Shown here: piece by piece, positions 48,052 to 58,740 of the stretch
Numbering within the stretch: the first letter of the stretch is position 1
Layout of the letters: every line of letters begins with the position of its first letter
Assembly: GCA_034766995.1 (NCBI GenBank)
Contig: CM068322.1
Location: forward strand, 1,128,589 to 1,192,588
Reading direction: 5' to 3'
Source of the DNA: Acanthacorydalis orientalis
Taxonomy: Eukaryota; Arthropoda; Insecta; Megaloptera; Corydalidae
DNA: 64,000 nucleotides
Translations under genes and position numbers: made by a program
The notes under the pieces: generated by a model
The model's input: only the letters and a program-made list of their open reading frames with translations
Told to the model about the DNA's origin: nothing
The model's database searches: none

Positions 48052-49095
48052 CAGCGTTTCCCAAACTATGTTCTGCGGAAAGTGAATATGTGTTCCATGA
48101 AAAATTGTCAAGATGAATATGAGCCTGGAAAGGTTTTAAATGGTAAGACAGTTTCAAACATGTTTAAAAATAAGGAGCTCCTCACTTTGCGTAGTGAGTT
48201 ATCGGTCTTTTTCATGTTAGATATTTTTACAAAATGCAATGGAATTAACTTATCGTCATAAGGAAAAAATATTACAATTTTTAATACAAGGCAAAAAATT
48301 GCATCTTTTGACAGAAAGTTAAAATTCTGGATTTCTACAGTTAAACAAAATAATTTTAATTGTTTTCCCACCTTGCATGAATTTTTGACTGAAATAAATT
48401 CTAAATTTGATGAAGATGTTTCTTACATAATTTTAAAATACTTGCATGACTTGCAATCAACCCTCTTGCAATATTTTCCAAAATCCAGTGGGGATAATTC
48501 CTGAGTTCGGAATCCATTTACAGTGACGGAAAAGCCAAGAGGTTTCAGCGCAAGTGATTATGAAAATCTAATTGATTTAATTAGTGACTGATTTAAAAGA
48601 AAAATACAAAGAACTTCCACGAACTGATTTCTGGACAATTTTAATAGAAGTGTACCCCATCGTGTCAAAACTAGCTATTCTGGTTTTACTTCCTTCTACA
48701 ACGACATATTTATGCGAGGCAGGATTCTCATATTATGCTGCAACAAAATCAAAGTCTAGGAACAGACTTGACGCTACACGAGATATGAGAATGTAACTTT
48801 CTGATATTGTGCCTGATTCAAAAGAATTTGTAATTCAAAAACTCAAAAACAACGGAGTCATTAAGAAAGCAATTTTACAATATATACACGCTAGTTTATT
48901 TTACTATTTTTATGTGTTATGCTTTAAATAATTAACATTTGAGAATAAATGTTCGTTTTTTTCTTCAAGCTAGGATTTACTTGTTTATTTTATTAATTAT
49001 TTATATCTACCTACTCTACAAAATTACCAAAGTGTTCCGTTAAAATTTCAAGACTTGTAAAGTGTTCCGTCGCAGGAAAAGTTTGGGAAACGCTT
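48052..49095 (+). mobile_element. hAT transposon derivative with a perfect 8-bp duplication
   Basis: The element is bounded by CAGCGTTTCCCAAAC at the left and its inverse (GTTTGGGAAACGCTT) at the right. GTGTAGAA stands directly before (48044-48051) and after (49096-49103) it. An exact 8-bp duplication and a CAG-G-TTCCCAAAC-type end are hallmarks of the hAT superfamily. At 1044 bp it is shorter than autonomous hATs (2.5-5 kb) and keeps only the 3' part of the transposase gene. Confidence 0.93.
48270..48840 (+). pseudogene. hAT transposase C-terminal remnant (ZBED5-like)
   Basis: Reading across frames gives KIASFDRKLKFWISTV, FPTLHEFLTEINSKFDED, NPFTVTEKPRGFS, then an ORF at 48584-48796 with TTTYLCEAGFSYYAATKSKS, RNRLDATRDMRM and, after a stop, LSDIVPDSKE. 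The YLCEAGFS...KSK-RNRL-----MR--LS---PD block is the C-terminal hAT dimerisation region in transposases related to the ZBED5-like group. The BED finger and the N-terminal catalytic part are missing. Two stops and one frame change are visible. Confidence 0.82.
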
Positions 49096-49156
49096 GTGTA
49101 GAACATACAATTGATTGAAAGTAGAGATTATCATTCAAAATCGCCGTATTGATCTG

Positions 49157-49158
<2 letters not shown>

Positions 49159-49210
<52 letters not shown>
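49159..49210. repeat. (TA)n microsatellite
   Basis: About 50 bases of TA repeat. Confidence 0.95.
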
Positions 49211-49213
<3 letters not shown>

Positions 49214-49641
49214 TCTTCCATTTTGAAAGTGAAGTATAATTTTATAAAATCATGATAATATAATCACTACCACAACAATCATTAATCACATTAATAATTT
49301 AGTGCTAAAAAATAGACAACTTTTACATACATAGAAGATTACGGAAATTTGACATTTAAAATGAAATGTAAATCGACTAAACATGAACTTAATCATTCAC
49401 ATATACTCATTTGAACTCTAATTCCAACATTCAACACGGCGTATGCATTTATTTTGCGATTTAATTAACGTCGAATCGGTGTCAATAGATATTCGCTTCC
49501 GAAATCTGACCAATATTTACACACATCAGTCTAATGTAAATAAATCATTAATATTGATGTGCCGGAACATGTAAATTTAAAACTCTGTTCGATACCAATC
49601 ATGCCCAACTTAAGCATTTTTTTTGTAAAATACATAGAGTA

Positions 49642-49713
<72 letters not shown>

Positions 49714-50620
49714 CACATCCTTTTTTGTTATTTCTTTCTCTGTATTTTTTAATAAACAGGTCATAATATTATGTTAGTGTAAAATAAATTGAGTAATATA
49801 GTACATTTATTTTCATACTGCCTATTATAGTACATTTATTTTAAAAATATTTATGAATACTTATTTTCAGACAAGAATAAGATTTCATCATGTTTTTTTC
49901 TACTATCTACATTGAAATTAGATAAATTTCATTCTACATTGTGTCAGCCTTTCAAATCATTAACATTGTTTAATTACTTCTATTTTATATCTTTGACGCC
50001 GAAAAAGCCATAAAAGATAAATATTGTTCATATTGATAATTACCAACAAAATTGACAACTATTTATCAAATGTCTTAAAAATTCTTAAATGTGACCAACA
50101 AGTATTTCTAATACTAATAAATATACATTTTTATTTTTAGCTAATAAGAATCAAACATATTTTTCTAATAAAATTTATAAATTCAATATAGCTAGATTTT
50201 TTGAAAAGATATTTTTGGATAACAAATAGCTATTAAAATTTACGATTTTCTTTAAATGATATATGATGATTCTGAGAATGGATTTTTATTTACCTCTAGA
50301 GGCAGAATGTCTTCCTAAATTGATATCTGATAACTCCGTCCCACACTTATCGTATTTAGCTTGAATGTGAGAGTCACACATACTTCATGCTTGGTACTTA
50401 GTAATATCAGAGTTACATATACAACAGTGTGTAGTAATATGATAGTATTTCTTAATTTGCACAAAAAACATAGCTATACAATGATTATTTTTATAGCAAA
50501 ATAGACTTTTTAAACATTGCCTAAATAATACATGTATTATTTGATATTTTGAAAAAAAATTGTATAACGTTCAATTTATATTAATTTTTTATTCTAAAGA
50601 TTCTAACAAAAGTATTATTA
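49211..50620. other. AT-rich spacer with a (TA)n array
   Basis: A TA repeat of about 60 bases lies at 49645-49707. Nothing coding was recognised. Confidence 0.5.
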
Positions 50621-51845
50621 CAATTAGAGGAGGATCGGGGTTAGTTGAACATAGAAGCAAGTAGGGCCACTCAAATTATTTTGAATACCAAAGGTATGGA
50701 GCGCCATCTGTAATGGGGTATGTAAATGCCTTGTATCCCATATGTCATACAACATAGTTAGAGAACATTTTGATGAAAGACGTTAAAGTTTTGTTTTATG
50801 ATTTTGTTTTTTCGAGCATCGTAACTAAATTTAAAGTTTTTTCCAATTTTCGTTAAATCAACCTTTGTCTTTCATTGCATTTTCAAAACCAGCATAGTTT
50901 TTCGTTGTGTAATCTGAGAGGTACAAGATACATACCGCCTATGAGGAAGGCGAAATTTCGAACGATGTTATGCAGCAAGCGGTCGAACAAGTTATATTGG
51001 GCAGATTATCAGTGAGATAAGCCGTGCTTACGTACAATATTCCGCATCAAACTCTCGGAAGACACAGAAATACATTAAAACAGTCACCGACGGCCCTTCA
51101 ACCGTCAGATTTTACTGCTCAAGATTTCATGCCAGTGTACTGCACTGACCGAGACATGGTCGACGCTTCAAGTCAAGCCCTAAACGAGTCTTCGTTGCAG
51201 CGTCCATTTACGTGCAGGGCCAAGAAGCCACGTCACGATCTGGAGATTTTCACAAGAATTTGGTCCACTGTTCCGGTCGGAGGAAATTCGACCACCTTCG
51301 AAAGCAGGAGCGAGAAAATCCAATCTTTAAAGGCGAGGAAAAACGCCCTTGAAGTCGAAAAAGCATCGAAAAGAAAAAAGGAAATAAAAAGTCAGAAAAA
51401 GCAGCAAAACAACCGAAAAAATGAGCGTCCAAAAAACCTTCGCAGAAAAAGAAGATCGAAACACCTCAGAAGAAAAATTAAATAATATATGTCCAAATGC
51501 TGAATTAACAGTGTAAATCAATAGTAAAATGTATTAGTGTAATTTTTCGAATAAAAATAAAATTAGATTTTTCATAAAACAATTTTTCTTCAAGTGGATC
51601 AACTTGCCCCGAGCACTGGACCAACTTGCCACGTGCTCGGGGTAAGTTGGTCCACTTGTTACAGTCTCAGTTTAATGCTTTCTTATACTGTAATAATAAA
51701 TTTCAAGTAACCAAAAAATTTGTATTTATAACCAAGGGTATACTCTACGACAACAAGTTAATAAAAGTTGAAGAAAATTTACTGTTTTAACATTTAAAAA
51801 TTCGGAACTAAAGAGTAATCCAATTAGCCCCGATCTCCCCTACAG
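50621..51845 (+). mobile_element. Pogo/jerky-type transposon derivative
   Basis: The left end CAATTAGAGGAGGATCGGGG follows TA at 50619-50620. The right end, read in reverse, is CTGTAGGGGAGATCGGGGCT and is followed by TA at 51846-51847. The ends match the nested element at 12515-14080. The 1225-bp element holds a transposase gene with its middle removed. Near the right end, AACTTGCC(C/A)CG occurs twice (about 51601 and 51625) and its inverse CGGGGTAAGTTGG at 51638, giving extra sub-terminal copies of the TIR word. Confidence 0.83.
50922..51485 (+). pseudogene. Pogo/jerky-like transposase, psq-type HTH and basic tail without DDE
   Basis: The frame reads AVEQVILGRLSVR, a TAA stop (51018-51020), then AVLTYNIPHQTLGRHRN. 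This is a psq-type helix-turn-helix (family form A---V--GklSvrkAAk-ynvp-sTL-dR). Soon after comes DFTAQDFMPVYCTDRDM, typical of the region behind the DDE domain. The end is a long Lys/Arg-rich tail (51330-51485) like the nuclear-targeting tails of this family. About 300 residues of catalytic domain are missing, although the reading frame stays open across the junction. Apart from the single TAA the remaining frame is uninterrupted. Confidence 0.78.
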
Positions 51846-52906
51846 TATTATAGTATAATATTTATATTATAAATATTTCAATAAACGTAAATCGGTATAT
51901 CCTTCTATATATACAAATATCTTTCTATTATCCAGTGATGACGCCATTCCCGTTTCTTTAATTCGTTCTCTGATTGGTTGATATCGGTCGTGTGGTCTCT
52001 GTTCTGATTGGTTGATATCAGTCACATGATATACGATTTCAATGTAAAACTAATAAGCAATTTATTCAAAATATTGTATTCACTGAAGCTTTAGAATAAA
52101 AAAAAATGTTACAGAGATTAACATTGTATTTTGTTATGTTAATTTTTATAAACTATCCAATAAAAATTTTATGATTTACATTTTAGGCAGATTATTTGTG
52201 TGTATAATTTCTTGATTTATGTTATTGTTAGAAGTAGAGTGAATGTTATCGGGTGGGGGCGAAGCTGTTCCAATGGTTAGTGAGCGCAGCCCAGTAATAC
52301 GTTTATGAAAAGGAAATTAACAAACGATGTGTTCACAATTAAGAGCAAAAAGAGGGATAGATGCTTCGAACAGTAGAGTACATGTAACGATAAAACTTAA
52401 ATTTCGACCAATTTCAAATCCATGCTAGGTGTTTTATACTATATCACGTAATATATTGACATTTCAGACTGTTCTGATTAGTTAAAACTTTCAAACTGAT
52501 ATACAAATTGTCCTCGTGTGTAAATTAAGACTAATTGTTCGCTTTAACTAATTGTTACAAATTATGGTAAGAAAACTTAACTGTCACTAAGGGTATGATT
52601 TATTTTACTAAGTACTGCTAATACTTTTTTATGTATATTTAAAAGAAAAACCAATGGAAAAAGATGAAAATATATACTGATTTTTTTTTAAATCAACTTA
52701 CCACGAGTACACATGAATGGGAAAAAGAAAACTTACCTGAAATAAAGAAAATTAAAATTAAAATACAAATTGTAATAAATTGACATTTATTGCCAAATTC
52801 ATCAATTTCTAATTATTTTAAGACATTTTTTATATTGAATCAAAGCAAAAACATATTTAGATATTTAATCGTAGTAAAATTAATTGATTATCCATACATA
52901 CGTGTG

Positions 52907-52915
<9 letters not shown>
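51846..52915. other. Spacer with a short CCAAT-containing direct repeat
   Basis: CTGATTGGTTGATATC occurs at about 51970-51985 and again at about 52004-52019; each copy has an inverted CCAAT box. A less AT-rich stretch at 52240-52310 (GTGGGGGCGAAGCTG) was not identified. Nothing coding was recognised. Confidence 0.45.

Positions 52916-52962
<47 letters not shown>
52916..52962. repeat. (TA)n microsatellite abutting a mariner end
   Basis: TA repeat ending directly at the family B terminus. Confidence 0.95.
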
Positions 52963-52966
<4 letters not shown>

Positions 52967-53793
52967 GGTCGTTTGATAAGTTTGGTAACTTTCTATGATA
53001 TGACGCCACCATTCCTTTGGTAACGCTACGGTGTCACTTTTCAATCTACCATAAGCAAAATTTCAGCCATACGCAACCCGATGCATGTTCTATAAATGTT
53101 TGAAGCGAGTATTGGTAGCAGTTGTCACAAAAATTGAAAAAAATGAGCAAGACTTTTGCGTCGATTCGTCACCGTGGATGAAACATGAATCCACCACTAC
53201 ACACCTGAGTCAAAGCAGCAATCAAAGTAGTAAACGACTAGTGAAAGTGCGCCAAAGAAGGCGAAGACTGTTTTGTCAGCTGGGAAGGTGATGGCCACTG
53301 TTTTTTTTTGGATTCCCAAGGAGTCATCCTGATCGAATACTTAACGAAGGGAAAAACGATAACAGGAGCCTATTAAACAACATTATTAGACTGTTTGCAA
53401 GAAGAGATGAAACAAAAACGGGTAATATTAACGCACAAAAGAGTGTCCAAGTGCTCAATGCCCTTTCAGCAAGAAAACGCACCGTCTCACAAACCGACCG
53501 TTTTAATTGCAAAATTGCACGACCTATGCTTCGAATTTATTCCTCATTACACTATTCTTCGAACTTGGCCTCGTGCGACCTCATCCCCTTCCCAAACATG
53601 AAAATTTGGCTCTGTGGGAAGAAATTCTCATCGAATGAGTATGTCATCACCGTCGTCAACGCGTATTTTGAAGACGTATTTTGTTGAATTAAGTATATAG
53701 TCTTCAATGGAGATTATGTTGAGAAATAATATCGATTTTTCACAAAAAAAGTATTTAACTTGCTTTTTTAGCACACTCATCTAACGACCTATG
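52963..53793 (+). mobile_element. Mariner family B, copy 2 (internally deleted)
   Basis: It starts TGAGGGTCGTTTGATAAG after TA, and ends with the inverse of CATAGGTCGTTAGATGAG, followed by TA at 53794-53795. It is about 830 bp, and its order of blocks matches 31967-32788, so the N-terminal deletion happened before the copies spread. Confidence 0.87.
53140..53760 (+). pseudogene. Decayed mariner transposase catalytic region (family B)
   Basis: Across frames one reads RRFVTVDET (first Asp), APKKAKTVLSAGKVMATV, then relics around the second Asp (KKTHRLTNRP) and the third (ELGLVRPHPLPKHENL in a shifted frame), ending near 53730. The HTH is absent. Many stops and shifts are present. Confidence 0.8.
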
Positions 53794-53810
53794 TATATAT
53801 AACTATATAT

Positions 53811-53870
53811 ACATATGGATATATATATATATATAGATAGATAGATAGAAAGATAGATACATTAGGTTGG
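53811..53870. repeat. (TA)n(TAGA)n microsatellite between two mariner derivatives
   Basis: TA repeats pass into TAGA repeats, filling the gap between family B copy 2 and family M copy 2. Confidence 0.9.
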
Positions 53871-53871
53871 T

Positions 53872-54393
53872 AGAAACAGTAAAGTCATATATATTTTTTA
53901 ATTTAAGTGGTTTCAAGTGGTCCAGAACTGTTGGATGCCTGACTCCTTACTTTTCTCCAAGCTCTAGAATTGTGCGTGATTCTGATTCAACTAACGACTT
54001 CAGCTGGTCGTTATGACCTGAAGAAGCAATCCCGTGACCATCTTCATCTCCAAGGCTCTCGTTCCCAGCACGAATTTTTTTGAACCACCACTAACCGTAC
54101 GTTCCTTAACAGTACCCACACCAAAAGCATCGTTTAGTTTACAAGCAAATTCTGCTGCTTTACCACCCGTTTTGAACACATATTAAAAAATTCTTTTATT
54201 TGCTTCTCTTCCATCTTTAATTCAATAGCCCAATTTAAAGCAAAATTAATAATAAAACCAAAGTCAATGTTACCAAAATTCAGACCGAAAAATACACTTT
54301 ACAATGACATTAACATGAACACGGTGAAATGATACTTTCACTGAAAAAAAATAAGGTTAGTTTTTAGAAAAAAAAACGCAATTATTTTTCTAA
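53872..54393 (-). mobile_element. Mariner family M derivative, copy 2
   Basis: The left end TTAGGTTGGTAGAAA starts at 53872. The right end has lost part of the TIR and reads in reverse TTAGAAAAATAATTGCG. The interior (for example AGTGGTCCAGAACTGTTGGA and CAGTACCCACACCAAAAGCA) matches the other family M copies. On the minus strand it covers a mariner HTH N-terminus with stops. No catalytic region is present. It is followed by a (TA)n array at 54405-54450. Confidence 0.8.
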
Positions 54394-54399
54394 TAACAT

Positions 54400-54404
<5 letters not shown>

Positions 54405-54453
<49 letters not shown>

Positions 54454-54561
54454 CATACATCACAGAAAATACAAAAAATGATTTACTGAACTTTTCTGTA
54501 CGTCCTGTTTGTCACCCCTAGGTAACCACCTAGGTTTATTTATTCTAAAATTCGTATTTGC

Positions 54562-54603
<42 letters not shown>
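54405..54603. repeat. Two (TA)n arrays with a short unique segment between
   Basis: TA repeats at about 54405-54450 and 54566-54603 flank about 110 bases, which include a CCTAGGTAACCACCTAGG near-palindrome around 54519. Confidence 0.9.
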
Positions 54604-54609
<6 letters not shown>

Positions 54610-55721
54610 GTATATATGTATTTATATATACAGATACTTTAGATTTAAAAAATAATTTCTTTAAATTACAATTTTATTAAGTTAGTTTATAATGTTTCCT
54701 TATATAATCTAGATGAATAACGTTATTTCTAAGAAATTACAAAACATTTCATAAAAATACTGAATTAAAAAAAATTGACAATTATTTCAGTAATAAATTT
54801 GATCAAACTAGACTTTTTTACTCAAATCCTACTGAGTGAATGCGCATACAGTAAACAATGTTTGAGAATATTCGTATTATGAAACGGTTTAATGACATAT
54901 GGATGAATATCTTAATGGCTAAATGGATATCAAAACTGTGCAGTTACTGTACCGTGTTGATTGCAAAGCAGACATGTTAATAAAAATGATATATAGATAA
55001 ATTTTATGGAGAGATAATTTGATAGAAGCTTGCAAAAATCTCCCCGATAATAATTGTTAACATCTAAAATTATACGGATTTAATGTTTGTTAATAGTTTA
55101 ATGATATCGTATTTTTGAAACTACCTTATTTTGCATTGACATTGTATATATTTTATAATTAAGCACGTTTGTACAACATTAGTTAATAATAAATTTATAA
55201 ATTTGAGTGTATATACATTGTTTTAAATATAAATATAAGTTAATAATATTTAAAATACGATTATGGATACAATACTAATTTTACCAATTTTTTTGTTACT
55301 GATTATAATGTATTTAATATATAATTATTATGTTTACAAATTTATCATTTAACTTCCTTTCTATATACAAATGAATTTAATACTTTATAATCGTTGAATT
55401 CATTCCAATAATTAACTGATGTTCTAATGTTGACAATAACTAAATTTCATTAATTTACAATAATTTCATAAAATTTAAAATATATGAAAATATATTTATA
55501 CATATCTTTTATAATTGAAAGATTAGCTAAAAGATGCATAACAAGCTGCAATAAGTTAAAAATTAAAATATTAAATGTGATAAATGTCAAAAATTAGAAT
55601 GCATGTACGCTTAAAAAATAAACTTTCTTTGATACACGATCCATTTTCTAAAATTTAGTTTGATATAAATTTTGTTTCATGATATCAATAATTTTGGAAA
55701 CGACTGAATTCAATTTAATAA

Positions 55722-55780
<59 letters not shown>

Positions 55781-56273
55781 CAAAATAACATCAGAGTTGA
55801 AGACGATACATTGTTCCCAGCAAATGTTATATTGATTATATCAAATGATGGAATTCCAAGAAAAAATGATCAATTCCGCCAAAATATGCATTATATTGTT
55901 TCCTAATACATGAAATGATTTACCATCGTGGCAACCCATCACATTAATTTGGAAACGAATATCTGAGTTACGAAGAATTTCATGTTCTAAATACTACGAA
56001 TTAGATTCTAACCCAATAGCCAATTTATTTCTGAACTTATAGACGCTACGCTCTAATTAGCTTATTAAAACTTACGATAGTTTGTAATACTATCATATAG
56101 CTACTAAAAGATATAGTTTAAGAGTTAAAAATAGTTGTAGTTGTGTATATCAATAATAAATTAACAAAACTAAGTTGAAGGGGACAATTAAAAAGTCTAT
56201 TTATAGTGTTATTTTTTTAAATAGAGTAAATGAGAAATATTGAATAGATATACAATTGCGTCGTGCAAAATTC

Positions 56274-56323
<50 letters not shown>

Positions 56324-56646
56324 TACAGAGAGAGAGAGAGGGTGATTATAGTTAGGCTTCCATATGAAAGTATTAAAAAAATGTAAAAATTAAAAAGATA
56401 ATTTATCCATATATATCCATAAAAAATAACATGACTTTTCTTAACCCCTGCATCACCTTTAAATACTTCTATGTAGAAGTCTAAATTGATCATCTATATA
56501 TACAAATAATTTATTTACGTTGATTTTAAATAATCATTAAAACTTATTAATATTACATGACTAAAACCTGTCAAGAATAATTTACTTGCTGTTTTATAAT
56601 TTTTTATCGATTAATTATAACTGACATTCTAATTTTTATTACAATT

Positions 56647-56711
<65 letters not shown>

Positions 56712-57378
56712 ATAAACAATTCACTTAAATGACAAACGTCACAGTAAATTATATAAAATGTTTCAATTCTGAACATTTATCATCCTTTCATCGACAAACA
56801 GTTGTTCAAAAACGCATGTTTCATTTTTTGAAAAACATTGTTTGTATGTTTTTTTCACAGAAAATTAAATAGGAAGTCTCACAATGAATGGAATACAAAA
56901 ATTGAATTCATTAAATTTTATTGTAAATATCTCGAATCTCTGTAAATTACCGTTCGATAATCTCTTTAAATGGTTACAATGGTTTACGTCACAAATACGT
57001 TAACTAGAAAGGGGTGAAATCATCCTAGCAGCAACAGCACTGAATATCACAACATTATACAATTCTCGACGGCTGCTGATATTTAAAACGGAAACATATT
57101 TTTGTTCAGGAAACAATACAGCCATAAATGTAGATTGTTTTTTTTTTGCGTTCAGAAGCATAACAGTTTTTTTTAATAAAGTTATGAACATGTAATGTTT
57201 GAAACTGAAATGTTTTTTTATATAAATATAAAATCATACAATTTTTATCAAGCTGCCATTATAAATTTACCAAAGCTTAATGGTGTATGCATTTTTAAAT
57301 ATGAATATTAAAGAAATTCTACGAAACACTGTATTTAAACTTAATATATATTTATTATAAAACGAATAAAATACGGGT

Positions 57379-57380
<2 letters not shown>
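54604..57380. other. AT-rich spacer with several microsatellites
   Basis: TA repeats lie at 55726-55776, 56276-56317 (followed by GA repeats to 56341) and 56651-56705. A 63-residue minus-strand ORF (57191-57000) lies in a slightly less AT-rich patch but shows no known domain. Confidence 0.5.

Positions 57381-57430
<50 letters not shown>
57381..57430. repeat. (TA)n microsatellite
   Basis: TA repeat of about 50 bases. Confidence 0.95.
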
Positions 57431-57433
<3 letters not shown>

Positions 57434-57738
57434 TGTCTTATAAATAATAACACAATTATTATGTTCAGGAAGCTAATAAGAGATATGTAGTATAAATTAT
57501 TTTAAATAATAAAGAGAACTAATGTTGCTGATCAGGCCAATAAAACTGTGTTTTCGAGGGCAATCTGAAGTTCCACTTGACTGGTTCCAGTTGACTGGCC
57601 GAATTATGTAAAGCGACTTCGCAGGGGAAAAATTTCCTATACTGTCCGTTAATAATTATTACCTACAAAAGCAACTTATAGGAATATGAAACAAGACAAT
57701 AATTCATTCTTAAACGGAAATTAAAAATAAAAACGAGA

Positions 57739-57944
57739 AGTCCTGGCGGTCTTCTTCCTTTAGTGTCAACTGATTTCAGAGAGCCTGTTTTCCACTACTA
57801 CTTTCGGCACGTATCTATCATTTGAAAATATATAAATAAATAAAAAAAACGAGTCTTTAAAATTAACGTAAGAATGGGATTCGTGCTGAAACTAGTAGTG
57901 AATGACAGACACAACTGAAATTTAAGTACGAAGACCGCCAAGAC
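57739..57944. repeat. Imperfect long inverted repeat (hairpin)
   Basis: The left arm (57739-57812) contains GTCCTGGCGGTCTTC and CCACTACTACTTTCGGCACG. The right arm (57876-57944), read in reverse, gives GTCTTGGCGGTCTTCG and TCACTACTAGTTTCAGCACG. The arms are about 70 bp with mismatches and enclose about 65 AT-rich bases. It could be a small foldback element or a transcribed hairpin. No ORF is present. Confidence 0.75.
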
Positions 57945-58212
57945 AACATATCAATAAGGAAACAGCAATAAAATCATAGAATTATAATTATAAAAGACAT
58001 ATTATTTGTGACAAACGGCCCTATTATGAGTTTTTCGTGTCAAAAAAGTAATGCTATAAAATAAATTAAAAATATTTGTGAAGTTCATAACGTCAAAATA
58101 ATAAGATATTTAAAATAAATTTAAAAACATAAAATAACTATTAAGTGCTTGCATTAAAAACAGCTGTTTTTTTGTGTTTTTTAAGCATTTACTTCAATTA
58201 TGAAATGTGTGA

Positions 58213-58740
58213 ATACATTAATCAAAGTATTTCCTTTCAAAAGATATTACTTTTTCCCATTTTTCTGGCAGAAGTCTTTTGATCCAATCCATTTAGCAAC
58301 CCACTTTTGGACTTCTCCGTTGTCATGGAAATGTGTATCTATGCAAGCAAAGAAATTGAGATGTTTAAACGATTAGCAATGGGATTTTCAGTCAATTCAT
58401 GTGGCAGCCATCTCTCTTCTTTCTGGATTTTTCCCGAAGCTTGAAAACATCGTGAAATGGTTGATTTATCTACTTTCAGCTGTTGAGCCTATTCGTTGAA
58501 TGTTTGAGCAGGGTTTTCTTCCAACAGAGTTTGCAGTTGTTCATCTTCGAACTTTTTTGATTGACCTGGTCATTGTTTGTCCTGAACGTCACAATCACCA
58601 CTGTTGAATCGTCGAAACCAATCTCTACATACTGTTTCCGATGAAGCAGATTCATCATAAGTTTTCGCAGGAAATCGATGAGCTTCAATTGCACTTTTTT
58701 CAATCGAAGTAATGTAGAAGTACACATCGGAAAAATAACT
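58213..58740 (-). pseudogene. Mariner transposase with the catalytic core deleted
   Basis: On the minus strand the helix-turn-helix part is clear: SAIEAHRF, SSETVCRDWFRRFNSGDCDV, KKFEDEQLQTLLEENPAQTF, VDKSTISRCFQASGKIQ and RWLPHELTENP. It then jumps to the extreme C-terminus (DTHFHDNGEVQKWVAKWI, then LLPEKWEKVISFERKYFD and a stop at about 58213). The D,D34D region is missing. A stop and small frame changes are visible. No TIRs were identified. The family differs in sequence from A, B and M. Confidence 0.82.
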
